From the NCBI RefSeq assembly GCF_030812775.1, contig NZ_JAUSTI010000005.1, forward strand, positions 301,156 to 365,155: a stretch of DNA of 64,000 nucleotides. The letters are read 5' to 3'. This document shows, piece after piece, positions 52,441-61,740 of the stretch. The position numbers and the translations under genes are program-made. The stretch comes from Paenibacillus tundrae. Its GTDB lineage: Bacteria > Bacillota > Bacilli > Paenibacillales > Paenibacillaceae. Position 1 is the stretch's first letter; the number at the start of each line of letters is the position of its first letter. The notes below the pieces were generated by a model. The model saw nothing but the letters and a program-made list of their open reading frames with translations. It ran no database searches and had not been told where the DNA came from.

Positions 52441-52836
52441 GTGAAGGAATCAAACAAAAGTTTATTGTGGGGCGCATTAATCGGCTCAGTGGTTGGTTCG
52501 GTAACTGCGTTATTGCTGGCACCAAAGTCAGGACGTGAACTTCGTCAGGATATTTCCGAAGGTGCGCGTCAGGTGACGGAGAAAGGTCAAGAGTTGGCTG
52601 TTAAGGTTGGTGAACAGGGTAATCAGATCGTATCTAAAGTGAAAGAAACGGCTGACGTTGTCATCCAGGACATTCAATCATGGCGCAATTGTGCCGAAGG
52701 TAAAGAACTGCGGGTCTCCGCAGTAATTACAGATTCGAATGCTCCGGTTCAGTCTGACAGTGACATCTTGGCAAATGAATCGGACAGTGTTGTCGTAGCT
52801 AAATTGCCTACCGATGATTCAAAAGACGATAACTAA
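52441..52836 (+). CDS. YtxH domain protein
   Basis: A 131-residue protein with the YtxH start: a Gly-rich hydrophobic segment (LLWGALIGSVVGSVTALLLAP, about 8-29) followed by KSGRELRQDISEGARQ, then an amphipathic helix with K/E/Q repeats and an acidic tail. It probably sits at the membrane with a long cytoplasmic helix; related Bacillus genes are general-stress induced. GTG start after AGAGGAGAG. A terminator follows. Confidence 0.85.
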   Translation: MKESNKSLLWGALIGSVVGSVTALLLAPKSGRELRQDISEGARQVTEKGQELAVKVGEQGNQIVSKVKETADVVIQDIQSWRNCAEGKELRVSAVITDSNAPVQSDSDILANESDSVVVAKLPTDDSKDDN

Positions 52837-52853
52837 GCCACGCTTGACATAAG

Positions 52854-52896
52854 CAGCAGGCTTTCCTCATGCAGATGGAGGAGAGCCTGCTTTGTT
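52854..52896 (+). terminator. Terminator of the YtxH gene
   Basis: AGCAGGCTTTCCTC pairs with GAGGAGAGCCTGCT around a 9-base loop, then TTTGTTG. Confidence 0.8.
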
Positions 52897-53063
52897 GTGT
52901 GCGCTAATCGCGAGAGAGGTGCACTGTGGGTATTTTTAATTGAACCCTATGATAAAATCGGGTAAGATGGTGGTACCTTTTTGCCTGAAATGTCATACGG
53001 TAGGAAGAAAACAATTTGAGCTTTACTAGATATGAGAACCAATTCAATGAAGAAGGAAGCGGT

Positions 53064-53879
53064 GTGTTCGTGCAGCAAGCAATCGCTATATTAGACTCGG
53101 GTGTAGGGGGATTAACGGTCGCAAAGGAAGTGATGCGCCAGCTCCCACGGGAAAAGGTCATTTATTTTGGAGATACTGCCCGGACACCGTACGGACCCCG
53201 TTCGTCCGAACAAGTTAAACAATTCACGGAACAAATCGTAGATTTCTTGATCCAATTTGATCCCAAGGTCATCGTTATCGCCTGTAACACGGCTACAGCA
53301 GCAGCGCTCGACTATATTCGGGCTAAGGTGAAGGTTCCAGTAATCGGCGTGATTCATCCAGGAGCGCGTGCCGCTATTACAGCTACACGTACAGGACGCA
53401 TCGGTGTCATTGGCACCGTGGGAACGATCGGCAGCGGCGCATACACCTCCGCACTCAAACAATTGTCACCCTATATTGATGTAGTCAGCCAGGCTTGCCC
53501 GGCACTTGTGCCGTTAGTCGAGCAAGGTGAATTCCGATCCGAACAAACAACGATGACAGTAGAGCAGTCCTTAAGCCAGATTAAGCAACAGCCGATTGAT
53601 TGTCTGATTCTAGGCTGTACCCATTATCCATTCTTGATGGAAACGATTCAGGAAGTGATGGGGCAGGAAGTGAAACTCATTAGTTCGGCAGATGAGACGG
53701 CGAGAGAAATCAGTACGATTTTGTATGATAAACGAAAATTGGCCAGTGGAAACGATACGCCAGTGCATCAATTTTTCTGTACAGGGGATCCTCGTATGTT
53801 CCAAAATATTACAAGGCAGTGGCTCGGAGAGCAAATCTCAAAAACACCTGTTGTATGGCAGGTCACGCAATTGTCCTAA
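53064..53879 (+). CDS. racE: Glutamate racemase
   Basis: Converts L- to D-glutamate for peptidoglycan. The start region has AILDSGVGGLTVAKEV, the substrate loop YFGDTARTPYGPRS, the first catalytic Cys in IACNTATAAAL and the second in ILGCTHYPFL. About 271 residues, normal. The frame opens at 53016, but AGAAGGAAG directs initiation to GTG 53064 (or 53070), which gives the family N terminus. Monocistronic, followed by a terminator. Confidence 0.93.
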   Translation: MFVQQAIAILDSGVGGLTVAKEVMRQLPREKVIYFGDTARTPYGPRSSEQVKQFTEQIVDFLIQFDPKVIVIACNTATAAALDYIRAKVKVPVIGVIHPGARAAITATRTGRIGVIGTVGTIGSGAYTSALKQLSPYIDVVSQACPALVPLVEQGEFRSEQTTMTVEQSLSQIKQQPIDCLILGCTHYPFLMETIQEVMGQEVKLISSADETAREISTILYDKRKLASGNDTPVHQFFCTGDPRMFQNITRQWLGEQISKTPVVWQVTQLS

Positions 53880-53928
53880 TCATTTCGATTCAACCGTATT
53901 CATATGATCCAATATTGTTTTTCTCCCT

Positions 53929-53957
53929 CCCAGAAGCCGAAGGCTCTGGGATTTTTG
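53929..53957 (+). terminator. Terminator of the glutamate racemase gene
   Basis: CCCAGA-GCC pairs with GGC-TCTGGG around a GAA loop, then a T tract. Confidence 0.85.
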
Positions 53958-54111
53958 TTATCTATAGAGAGGGAAGAAGTCTGCGAAATATGTCACATGA
54001 CGGACGAGCGGGTGAGCATACATATATAACATGATCAGGATATAGAGGAGAACAGACGGTAGTAAGAACAGATCGCAAGAGTAAATCTCGCTCAGTGAAA
54101 GGAGATTGCAC

Positions 54112-55329
54112 ATGGAATTACAGTGGATCATTGTACAGCCAGGTGACACAGTGGCTCGTATAGCGTCAGCGCATCACATGACAAGCGAATTGCTTGCTGC
54201 GCTAAATCCAGAAGCAACATCCCAACCTTATTTGCTGGCAGGACAGATGTTGCGGATCTTACCTGGAACAGGGCGGAGATATGCTGTTCAGCCAGGTGAG
54301 CATGTCGGTACAATAGCAGCTCGTTTTGGTCTGAGCGAAGATGAATTACGGAAAGGCAATCCTGAAATCACCAACGTGAGCGATTGGTGTGGTCGGTGCA
54401 TTCATATTCCTGAATCCGGTGGAAAAGCTATAGTTAGGTTAAAGGGAGAGTATGGCTTCCGTGAATTACATCGGGATATTGCATTATTGAGCAGTCATTT
54501 TCCCTTTGTGGAGACAGGTTCGATCGGCACAAGTGTGATGGGTAAACCTTTGCACTATTTACGAATTGGTGAGGGTTCGAGACATATCCATGTCAATGCT
54601 TCCGTCCATGCTAATGAATGGCTAACTACAGCCGTGGTGATGCGGTTTATTGAAGAGTATGCTAGAGCCTACAGTTGCCATAAACCGTGGTATCGGTTTG
54701 ATCCTCAGCGCTGGATGAAGGATACAACACTGTGGGTGGTTCCGATGGTTAATCCGGATGGAGTTGAGTTGGTGCAGGAGGGTATTGTAAATCAGCATCC
54801 ACATGCTGAACAACTGCTGGCTTGGAATACAGAGCGGGCTCACTTTACTCATTGGAAAGCAAACATAAGGGGAGTGGATCTGAATGATCAATTTCCAGCC
54901 CACTGGGAGGAAGAGGCGGCTAGAAGGGGAATGACGTCACCTGGTCCTCGTGATTATGCAGGAACAGCTCCGTTATGTGAGCCGGAGGCGCTGGCTCTAG
55001 CCGAGTGGACGCGGCAGCATGAGTTCGATGTAGTCGTATCTTTGCATAGTCAAGGGCAAGAGATCTACTGGAACTACCGGGATTTGGAGCCTAGAGAAAG
55101 TGCACCGTTATCCCGAAGATTGGCGAAGGTATCTGGATACAAAGCTGTAAAATTAGGCGGCAGTGATGCAGGGTACAAGGACTGGTTCATCCAGGAGTAT
55201 CGCAAGCCTGGTTTTACCGTAGAAGTCGGTCTCGGAATTAATCCATTACCCATAGAGCAGTTCGATGATATCTGTGTGGAGGTTGGCATGTTGTTGGCAG
55301 AGCTATTATCCTATGAATCTAGTGATTAA
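54112..55329 (+). CDS. LysM - M14 gamma-D-glutamyl-L-diamino acid endopeptidase
   Basis: A 405-residue peptidoglycan hydrolase like Lysinibacillus endopeptidase I. Two LysM domains (about 6-50 IVQPGDTVARIASAHHM and 58-102 VQPGEHVGTIAARFGL) bind glycan. A zinc carboxypeptidase M14 domain (about 110-400) has zinc ligands in ASVHANEW (His, Glu) and the His of VVSLHSQG, with catalytic Glu in TVEVGLG. It cleaves the D-Glu-to-diamino acid bond in stem peptides. No signal peptide is present, so action in the spore or mother cell is likely. AAAGGAG precedes ATG 54112. Confidence 0.92.
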   Translation: MELQWIIVQPGDTVARIASAHHMTSELLAALNPEATSQPYLLAGQMLRILPGTGRRYAVQPGEHVGTIAARFGLSEDELRKGNPEITNVSDWCGRCIHIPESGGKAIVRLKGEYGFRELHRDIALLSSHFPFVETGSIGTSVMGKPLHYLRIGEGSRHIHVNASVHANEWLTTAVVMRFIEEYARAYSCHKPWYRFDPQRWMKDTTLWVVPMVNPDGVELVQEGIVNQHPHAEQLLAWNTERAHFTHWKANIRGVDLNDQFPAHWEEEAARRGMTSPGPRDYAGTAPLCEPEALALAEWTRQHEFDVVVSLHSQGQEIYWNYRDLEPRESAPLSRRLAKVSGYKAVKLGGSDAGYKDWFIQEYRKPGFTVEVGLGINPLPIEQFDDICVEVGMLLAELLSYESSD

Positions 55330-55535
55330 ACGGTAGAGAATGAAACGATATGAATGTATTGTTCGTATAACAGACACAGGTGCCGTAACATGGCCTGTGT
55401 GCAACAGAAGTTTTCTAAAAAAAAGATTCACTTTTGGGCATTCGTTGTTCCTTCGGTCAGCTGCTTCGGATCGGAGGAATAGCCAATGTGTGAGTCACTC
55501 ACATATTATAGATAGTCAGCATGAGGAGGAATCCT

Positions 55536-55793
55536 ATGAAGTGGAGAAGATTGTTGTCATTTAAACGATGGTCGGAAGTGTTTAGAAGGCTCCCGCGTCT
55601 ATTGCGGGCAACGGAGATTCCATTACGCGAAAAATTGTTATTTATTGTCCCGGCATTGTTATACTGGGTTCTACCTGATGTGATGCCGTTCATGCCAATT
55701 GACGATATTGGAGTCACGCTTATATTGATGAACTGGTTTGTAAGCCGTGCTGAACGTAAATATCCAGTCCTTCCTTCCAGTACAGCATCATAA
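55536..55793 (+). CDS. DUF1232 (YkvA-like) membrane protein
   Basis: An 85-residue protein. A basic N terminus (KWRRLLSFKRWSEVFRRLPR) is followed by the DUF1232 core (REKLLFIVPALLYWVLPDVMPFMP and DDIGVTLILMNWF), which forms two short membrane or membrane-associated helices. Function unknown. The ATG at 55536 follows GAGGAGG; the longer frame adds only five residues and lacks a site. Monocistronic. Confidence 0.85.
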   Translation: MKWRRLLSFKRWSEVFRRLPRLLRATEIPLREKLLFIVPALLYWVLPDVMPFMPIDDIGVTLILMNWFVSRAERKYPVLPSSTAS

Positions 55794-55935
55794 ATTTATG
55801 CGAAATGCATCATTCTAACACCTGTCTAGAATCATTGTTATTGCGAAGAGCCAAAACTTTCTTTACAATAGATGCTGGAGTTTAAGAATGCTGAAATTGT
55901 TGTAACCAGCAATTACGATATAGGAGATGAAGCAC

Positions 55936-56238
55936 ATGAACTGCAAAATCACTCGCAATGCGGCTAAAGTATTGAAACTTGAATTGGACAAGCCTGAGAA
56001 CGAAGGCAAAAAATTGCGTGTTGTTATTACACATGCACACGGGGATCATGCTCACTACGGACTTGATCTGGATACACCAAAAGAGAATGACACGGTAGTA
56101 TCTACGGATAAAGACATCGATGTCATTATTGAGAATGATCAACCATTGCTGGATGGCGTGAAAATTGATTACCTGTATCTTCCTCAAGAAGGCTTCGTTA
56201 TTACGAATCCCTCCAAAGGCAATCACGGCGATCACTAG
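55936..56238 (+). CDS. HesB/IscA-like protein
   Basis: A 100-residue protein of the HesB-like fold, related to Fe-S assembly scaffolds. It lacks the canonical IscA C-x60-C-G-C triad: Cys2 is the only Cys, while the C terminus reads GFVITNPSKGNHGDH. A His-rich loop (THAHGDHAHYG) lies at the middle. So Fe-S carrying is doubtful, and metal binding through His is possible. TAGGAG precedes ATG 55936; the preceding ATG at 55927 lacks a spaced site. The YuzB-like gene follows 21 bases later. Confidence 0.78.
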   Translation: MNCKITRNAAKVLKLELDKPENEGKKLRVVITHAHGDHAHYGLDLDTPKENDTVVSTDKDIDVIIENDQPLLDGVKIDYLYLPQEGFVITNPSKGNHGDH

Positions 56239-56259
56239 GAGCTTGAAGAAGGGGAAATC

Positions 56260-56481
56260 ATGGCTAACGATATCCGCGTATGCGAAAAATGTAATCACAT
56301 TCGGTTGAAGTCCATCGTGCCTAAGCTGGAGAAAATGGCTCCAGACACAGAGATCAAGATTGGATGTAAATCCTATTGTGGTCCTTGTGCGAAACGTGCT
56401 TTCGTTTTTATTAACGGTCGGTACATCAGTGCTCCTTCGGAAGAAGAAGTGTTGGCAAAAGTAGCGAAATTCGTCAAATAA
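56260..56481 (+). CDS. DUF1450 protein (YuzB-like)
   Basis: A 73-residue protein with Cys8-x2-Cys11 and Cys36-x3-Cys40-x2-Cys43, in a thioredoxin-like small fold (IRVCEKCNHIRLKS, IGCKSYCGPCAKRAFVFING). The Bacillus YuzB family has this layout; the function is unknown, but the Cys arrangement suggests metal or redox chemistry. It is close to the HesB-like gene, so the two are likely cotranscribed. GAAGGGGA precedes the ATG. Confidence 0.88.
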   Translation: MANDIRVCEKCNHIRLKSIVPKLEKMAPDTEIKIGCKSYCGPCAKRAFVFINGRYISAPSEEEVLAKVAKFVK

Positions 56482-56523
56482 ACGCTTCATAGATGATACG
56501 AGCATGATATGCTTGTTATCCAG

Positions 56524-56556
56524 CAGAGAGAGGCCTATGGCCTCTCTTATTTTTGT
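56524..56556. terminator. Terminator between convergent genes
   Basis: AGAGAGGCC pairs with GGCCTCTCT around TAT, followed by TATTTTTG on the plus strand. It mainly ends the YuzB-like transcript. Confidence 0.78.
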
Positions 56557-56954
56557 TTGAATTCGAAATCTGGCTTCATTTCGTATATTTTGAAGGTGTC
56601 CTCACGGATTTCAAGGGCGATGATGCGGTCTTCTTTTTGCAAAAAGTGCACATGACCTAAACGTTCGTTCTCGATCTCTATCCAGCCTTCATTGGCTAAC
56701 TTTTGGAAATAATCAGGTGGAGGATAGAGACCCAGTTCTCCGCCTATATTTTTCAATTCATAGGTAACAGCTACTTTAATATTGGGATTCCCCGAATTTG
56801 TTGTTAAGTTAATTTGCTTGGCATTGGTTGGAACAGGAAACTGGGCATTTATCGATGAAGCGGTATATCCGGTAATCTCATACCCTGTCCGATTGCAGGC
56901 GTTGATTAGACCCACTAGACATACGAAGATGAGCAACATAAGCCATTTACGCAA
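56547..56954 (-). CDS. Small lipoprotein of unknown function
   Basis: A 135-residue exported lipoprotein. The signal peptide ends in the lipobox LINAC (Cys20). The remainder is a small alpha/beta domain (NIKVAVTYELKNIGGELG, PDYFQKLANEGW, VHFLQKEDRIIALEI) without a recognised family. Its 3' end overlaps the T-rich tail of a terminator. It is monocistronic. Confidence 0.8.
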   Translation of the reverse strand: MRKWLMLLIFVCLVGLINACNRTGYEITGYTASSINAQFPVPTNAKQINLTTNSGNPNIKVAVTYELKNIGGELGLYPPPDYFQKLANEGWIEIENERLGHVHFLQKEDRIIALEIREDTFKIYEMKPDFEFKQK

Positions 56955-57106
56955 AAATGATTCCTCCTCTTAAAACAACTTACTCTAATTAACGAAATGG
57001 ATAAGTATAAAGTTACGACATTTTACGTTCGAAAAAGAGAATAAGGAAGCCTTGGGTTAACCATCCTATAGAGGTAACAGGAACATGATCCCAAGGAGGA
57101 ATAACT

Positions 57107-57388
57107 ATGCCGAAGCGTTATGATTCCAGTTTGCAGGCGGGTACAACCGTATCTCAGGCGCAAAATGCGGTGAACAAACTTCACTATGCTGTTTCTCAAG
57201 CGATGTCTCATCCAACAGAACAAACCATTGAGCAGGCAAGTCGTCGTTTGGCTCACACCGAACAGGCGATGCGTCAAGCGGAGCGTTCACTTGGTGGTCA
57301 AGGCGTAGAATTGGCGGAGGAAATGTTCGCCGAGGAGAAGAGAAGATTGAACTCGATCCGGAATCAAAAGCAACCAAAGGATTTCTAA
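57107..57388 (+). CDS. Small helical protein of unknown function
   Basis: A 93-residue, highly charged, probably all-helical protein with a coiled-coil-like middle (SRRLAHTEQAMRQAERSL). No membrane segment or Cys. I do not recognise a family; the QAQNAVNKLHYAVSQAM repeat-like segments recall small spore or cytosolic proteins of Bacillales. A strong AAGGAGGAA site precedes the ATG and a terminator follows, so it is likely expressed. Confidence 0.7.
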   Translation: MPKRYDSSLQAGTTVSQAQNAVNKLHYAVSQAMSHPTEQTIEQASRRLAHTEQAMRQAERSLGGQGVELAEEMFAEEKRRLNSIRNQKQPKDF

Positions 57389-57410
57389 ACGTTCCTGTCA
57401 CCAAACGAAA

Positions 57411-57443
57411 CTCGCAGAGCTCACCGCTTTGCGAGTTTTTTTG
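57411..57443 (+). terminator. Terminator of the small helical protein gene
   Basis: CTCGCA pairs with TGCGAG around a 13-base loop that itself contains a short AGC/GCT stem, then a run of seven T residues. Confidence 0.85.
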
Positions 57444-57528
57444 CATGTGATCTCCGATGATTCCGCTTGAAATTTTGTCAGAAGGTTAATAAAGCATGAG
57501 CAGGCAAATTCCAAGTGGGAGGTAGACG

Positions 57529-58359
57529 ATGACAAAACATATTACAGACTGCACGATACTGAACAACGGAGTAACCATGCCATGGCTGGGATTCGGAACA
57601 TATAAAGCGAAGGGAAAAGAAGTACACCAAGCCGTTGAAACGGCTTTGGAGGTAGGATACCGGAGTATAGACACTGCTTCCATCTACGGAAATGAAGAGG
57701 AAGTAGGACAAGCCATTGCCAGCAGTGGTATTGCTCGGAATGAATTGTTTGTCACAACAAAACTTTGGAATGAGGATCAAGGTTTTGACTCCACCCTTCG
57801 CGCATTTGAAGCGAGTCAGAAGGCTTTAGGACTTAATGTCATTGACTTATACTTAATCCATTGGCCTGGACGAGATCAATATAAGGAAACGTGGAGAGCT
57901 TTTGAACGGTTATATAGTGAGGGAAGTGTACGTGCCATTGGTGTAAGTAATTTTCAGGTACATCATTTGCGCGATATTATAGATGAAGGTGGCACGGTAC
58001 CTGCTGTCAATCAGGTGGAATTACATCCAGGCTTGATCCAGCAGGAATTACAGGACTTCTGTGGGGAGCAAGGCATTCAGCTTGAGGCGTGGAGCCCGAT
58101 TATGAAAGGCAAGCTAAATAATGAATCCACGTTAAAAGCAATTGCCCAAAAGTATGGCAAAACACCTGCACAAGTGATTTTGCGTTGGGACATTCAGAAT
58201 CAGATTGTGACCATTCCGAAGTCTGTGACACCAGAGCGTATCCGTGAAAATGCGGATATCTTTGACTTTGAATTAACACCGGATGAGCTTAGACAGATTG
58301 ATGCTATGGATGCGGACAAACGGACAGGTCCACATCCGGATCAACTTTTCTGGGATTAA
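57529..58359 (+). CDS. Aldo/keto reductase
   Basis: A 276-residue NADPH-dependent carbonyl reductase of the AKR5-type. The catalytic tetrad is present: Asp in DTASIYGN (with Tyr three residues on), Lys in VTTKLWN and His in YLIHWPG. The C-terminal cofactor motif IPKSVTPERI is typical. It is like Bacillus YtbE/YvgN, which reduce methylglyoxal and other aldehydes. GGGAGG precedes the ATG. Monocistronic. Confidence 0.95.
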   Translation: MTKHITDCTILNNGVTMPWLGFGTYKAKGKEVHQAVETALEVGYRSIDTASIYGNEEEVGQAIASSGIARNELFVTTKLWNEDQGFDSTLRAFEASQKALGLNVIDLYLIHWPGRDQYKETWRAFERLYSEGSVRAIGVSNFQVHHLRDIIDEGGTVPAVNQVELHPGLIQQELQDFCGEQGIQLEAWSPIMKGKLNNESTLKAIAQKYGKTPAQVILRWDIQNQIVTIPKSVTPERIRENADIFDFELTPDELRQIDAMDADKRTGPHPDQLFWD

Positions 58360-58593
58360 GGAGTAGGCTAAGTTGTAATACGAGTGTTTAATCATTGGTT
58401 AGTGAGGATATGGAACGGATCGTTCTTCCGATCGCTGTTGTCTCCAAAGTTTCCTGATCATAAGTTTTTAGAGGTTGAAATTCGGGAGACAAAGGCGAAC
58501 GCTTCGCTTCTACAGAATCGATTCCGTTTCCTTTGCTCTAACTGTTTACTAAACGAAAATTTATTACAATGAGCTGTGTGTATGTTATAAATA
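58360..58593. other. Gene-free interval
   Basis: 234 bases after the aldo/keto reductase gene. The short plus-strand frame here (58384-58572) has no ribosome site or family resemblance, and I see no other element before the terminator of the convergent gene. Confidence 0.4.
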
Positions 58594-58641
58594 AAAAAAG
58601 CAGCAGGATTGGGGGGATTCCCTTGCTCCTGCTGCTTTTGT
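58594..58641 (-). terminator. Terminator of the DsbA-family gene
   Basis: On the minus strand AAAAGCAGCAGGA pairs with TCCTGCTGCTTTT, with an inner GGGAATCCC, followed by T residues. Confidence 0.88.
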
Positions 58642-58650
58642 GTTTGTTTA

Positions 58651-59382
58651 TTATTTTGAATCGCGTTGTGGAACTTCACAGCCATCTTCTGTACACACAC
58701 CGCTACCTTCATTGTCTGCTGCACTTGACTCAACCATCGTGAATGGGGAACGCTCGTCCCATGCTTTCTGGATGGCATCAAGGAACACTTCGTCAGGCTG
58801 AGCACCAGATATAGCGAATTTACGATCCAGTACGAAGAATGGTACGCCTCGAATGCCGAGCTGTTCGCCTTCAGCTTGATCTGCGCGAACTTGTTCAGCA
58901 AATTGATTGCTTTCCAAGACGACAGCCGCTGCACTACGATCTAATCCCACTTCTTCAGCCAGTTGGAGTAATACCTCATGATCGCCGACATGCTTGCCCT
59001 CAATGAATACAGCTTGGAATAACCGTTCACTTAGCTCAAGCGCTTTGTCTTGAGACTTCGCCCAATGTGTCAAGCGATGAGCAGCGAAAGAGTTGGTGGG
59101 TACCATCGCATCAATGTTGTACTCCAGACCTGCTGTCCGAGCATTGGCATTCATCTGTGCATTCATGCCTTGTGCTTGTTCTATACTAATATTGTACTTA
59201 GAAACTAAGTAATCTGTGTTGGTTTTGCCTGTGTGTACTTCAGCATTAGGGTCAAGTTCGAAGCTCTTGAACTCAAATTTCACTTCATTCCGGTGTGGAA
59301 ATTGCTCCAATACATTTTCTAAACGACGTTTACCAATATAGCAGAAAGGACACATAAAATCAGACCATATCTCAATATTCAT
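58651..59382 (-). CDS. DsbA family oxidoreductase (FrnE-like)
   Basis: A 243-residue thioredoxin-fold protein with an inserted helical domain. The active-site motif CPFC is at about 13-16 (DFMCPFCYIGKRRLE), and the cis-Pro loop is GIRGVPFFVLD. FrnE-type proteins catalyse disulphide exchange or isomerisation in the cytoplasm and respond to oxidative stress. A C-terminal CTEDGCEVP tail adds two Cys. The start at 59382 follows CGGAGG; the frame is longer but lacks a site. Monocistronic. Confidence 0.93.
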   Translation of the reverse strand: MNIEIWSDFMCPFCYIGKRRLENVLEQFPHRNEVKFEFKSFELDPNAEVHTGKTNTDYLVSKYNISIEQAQGMNAQMNANARTAGLEYNIDAMVPTNSFAAHRLTHWAKSQDKALELSERLFQAVFIEGKHVGDHEVLLQLAEEVGLDRSAAAVVLESNQFAEQVRADQAEGEQLGIRGVPFFVLDRKFAISGAQPDEVFLDAIQKAWDERSPFTMVESSAADNEGSGVCTEDGCEVPQRDSK

Positions 59383-59494
59383 TCGAATAACCTCCGTTTT
59401 TCTGTAAATCAACTGTAAATGAAACTATCCTAGTTACAATTATATAGTGACTTTATATTTTTCGCAAGGGTGCAATTTACATTGGATAAAAGAA

Positions 59495-59535
59495 AGGAGT
59501 GCTGAAGACATAAATAGTCTTGCATCAGCACTGCC
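59495..59535 (-). terminator. Terminator of the LTA synthase-like gene
   Basis: On the minus strand AGTGCTGA pairs with TCAGCACT, with AGAC/GTCT inside, followed by CCTTTCTTTT. Confidence 0.8.
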
Positions 59536-59543
59536 GATTCGCT

Positions 59544-61523
59544 TTATAGTCCCTCACGCAAGCGTGTGATTAAATCATAGGTAATGATTGTGTCGGACAC
59601 ACGAAGTCGTTTCGAAGCTTCATCATGTCCTGCCCGGCAGGCGTTAATATCCGTTTCACCACGGGAGGATAAGTCATAACAGGAACCATGCTCATAGATG
59701 TAATCATCGGACGGAATGTAGAACACAGAACCATCCGTAAACGCCCCATTACGCAACACTACAGTCCGACTAGAGCCATCGTAAACATCATTGCCCATGT
59801 GGTAGTAGGATTGATCGGAGATGCCCAATAGATGGAGCACAGACGGCGTGATATCAAGCTGTCCTGCGGGTTCATCAAAGGTTCCAGCCTCGCCTCCATC
59901 TGGTAAATGTACAAGCAGTGGCACCTCATTCATAATCTGCTCCATATCAAGCTGGTTTAACGATCTACCCAGAAAGTTTTCGTATTGCGCCTGTTCCTTA
60001 ATGGAATTATCGTGATCGCCATAGAACATAAATATCGTTTTATCCCACAATCCGCGATTTTTCAAATCCTCGACCAGACTACCTAGTGCTGAATCTACAT
60101 AATGAACGGATTGCAGGTAATTACCAAACATCGTACCTTGGAATTCCCCTACATCCAGCTCCTGTTTATCAACAGGTAAGGCATACGGATGATGACTGGA
60201 AAGTGTTATAAGGAAAGAGTAGAAAGGCTCTGATACCTCGCTATCCATTTTCTCAACAGACTGTCTGAAAAAAGAGAGGTCGGATAAAGACCAGCCAAGT
60301 GGATCGTCCTGTACAAAATCATTTTTGCTATAAAACTTATCGTAGTTCATATTCTGATACATCGTATAGCGATTCCAGAATCCACTCTCATAGGCATGAA
60401 AAACATTCGTGCTGTATCCATTGTCCTTCAGGATTGAAGGTAAGGAATCATAGGCATGGTCTGCGTAACGTACAAATGCTGAGCCGATAGGCAAGGGGTG
60501 TAACGAAATGTTAGCTCCAAAATCAGCATCCGATGTCCTGCCCTGCCCGGTCTGGTGATAGAAATGACTGTAATATTGGCTTTCTTTCATCAATTCGTTG
60601 AAATGAGGCGTAATCTCCTGACCACCGATACTCTGCCCAATCATGAAGTTCATAAATGCTTCACCTTGAACAACGATAACGTTACTGTCTTTATATTTAC
60701 CGAACAGTGCGCTGCCGGTCTGCGAGGGTTGATTCTGTTTTTCGGTAAAAAAGGATTTGACCAGCTCGACATCAGCAGGATCAGCTTCAGATCCTGATCC
60801 GATCTGATCCTTGGCGTAGTTGTACAGATCATAACCGTGGAATGCCAGCAGCCCAGTAACGTTATACATGGAGACATTCCACCAATTGTTATCGAACAGC
60901 CCTTTTGCCCAGGTTTTGCTGTAGTAATAAATCGGCCCAACCGCAAGGGATAGTCCTAACACTAAAGCGATGCTACCGGCCGTAAACCGACGTGTACGAG
61001 TCTTGCTGCGATTGTGTCCGTAAGGTAGATCATTGTATCCATACCGACTTGAGCGGTTAGCGTCTGAACGTCTCGTTAGGATGCGTACAACACCATAGAT
61101 CACGAATACAATCCAGTCCGCAAAGAACAGCAGGTCACTAGGTTTAAGAAGCGTCGCGATACTATCTCCAAGTGCATCGACCTGTTTAGCTTGTAAAAGG
61201 ACAGGAATGGTAAGGAAATCCTGGAAATAGCGATAATAGACCATATCTGCGTAGATAAGTGCTGTAAGGATTAAGTTTAGTGCGATTAGCGATATCTTAT
61301 AGCCTTTCCGAGGCAACCACCATGTCCAAAAGGAAATGAGGAGCAGGGAGCCGATCGCGATAATATTGTCCAACAGTCCCATCGTAATGTTGTAGGCATG
61401 CAAGTTGTGGTGTAGCCACATTAATTTGAGCAGCATGAGCGCAATGAATAACAGATACAACGATAAAGGATGATGTAGAAGTCTACGTAGCGTGCTACTA
61501 CGTGAAGACGAAGTGAAAACCAT
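59544..61523 (-). CDS. Lipoteichoic acid synthase-like sulfatase-fold enzyme
   Basis: A 659-residue membrane enzyme that polymerises glycerol phosphate on a glycolipid to make lipoteichoic acid. Five membrane segments occupy about 15-215, then an extracellular alkaline-phosphatase-like domain (about 260-640). Metal-site residues follow LtaS: Glu in VIVVQGEAF, catalytic Thr in GRTSDADFG, Asp/His in MFYGDHD, and a HHPY His. A Gly replaces the usual Leu in QLEAF. It could be LtaS, a primase or an LtaS paralogue. Monocistronic; terminator follows. Confidence 0.9.
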   Translation of the reverse strand: MVFTSSSRSSTLRRLLHHPLSLYLLFIALMLLKLMWLHHNLHAYNITMGLLDNIIAIGSLLLISFWTWWLPRKGYKISLIALNLILTALIYADMVYYRYFQDFLTIPVLLQAKQVDALGDSIATLLKPSDLLFFADWIVFVIYGVVRILTRRSDANRSSRYGYNDLPYGHNRSKTRTRRFTAGSIALVLGLSLAVGPIYYYSKTWAKGLFDNNWWNVSMYNVTGLLAFHGYDLYNYAKDQIGSGSEADPADVELVKSFFTEKQNQPSQTGSALFGKYKDSNVIVVQGEAFMNFMIGQSIGGQEITPHFNELMKESQYYSHFYHQTGQGRTSDADFGANISLHPLPIGSAFVRYADHAYDSLPSILKDNGYSTNVFHAYESGFWNRYTMYQNMNYDKFYSKNDFVQDDPLGWSLSDLSFFRQSVEKMDSEVSEPFYSFLITLSSHHPYALPVDKQELDVGEFQGTMFGNYLQSVHYVDSALGSLVEDLKNRGLWDKTIFMFYGDHDNSIKEQAQYENFLGRSLNQLDMEQIMNEVPLLVHLPDGGEAGTFDEPAGQLDITPSVLHLLGISDQSYYHMGNDVYDGSSRTVVLRNGAFTDGSVFYIPSDDYIYEHGSCYDLSSRGETDINACRAGHDEASKRLRVSDTIITYDLITRLREGL

Positions 61524-61683
61524 GAATGTTGTCTCCCTTTGTAAAAGTTTTGTTATCGGAATGTAAATGGAGCTTCATTCATTATAGCGTGGCTTGGGTG
61601 CTTTTCAACCAGCAGGTGGTGATTAACCTCTAGTATTACGCTGTGTAGTATGGAATTTTCTAAGAGATACCATACAAGTGACA

Positions 61684-61722
61684 TAAAAAAAGAGCGTCCT
61701 CTCCTAAAAGGAGCGAACACTC
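61684..61722 (-). terminator. Terminator of the RNA methyltransferase gene
   Basis: On the minus strand GAGTGTTC...CTCCT pairs with AGGAG...GGACGCTC, followed by seven T residues. Confidence 0.87.
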
Positions 61723-61740
61723 AGATGATCGCATTTACGT

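Noticed and set aside
49704..52836. Prophage remnant around the holin gene
   Set aside because: No terminase, capsid, integrase or endolysin gene is present, and neighbours are chromosomal small-protein genes.
58384..58572. 62-codon plus-strand frame after the aldo/keto reductase gene
   Set aside because: No ribosome site, no recognisable motif, and it runs up to the terminator of the convergent gene.
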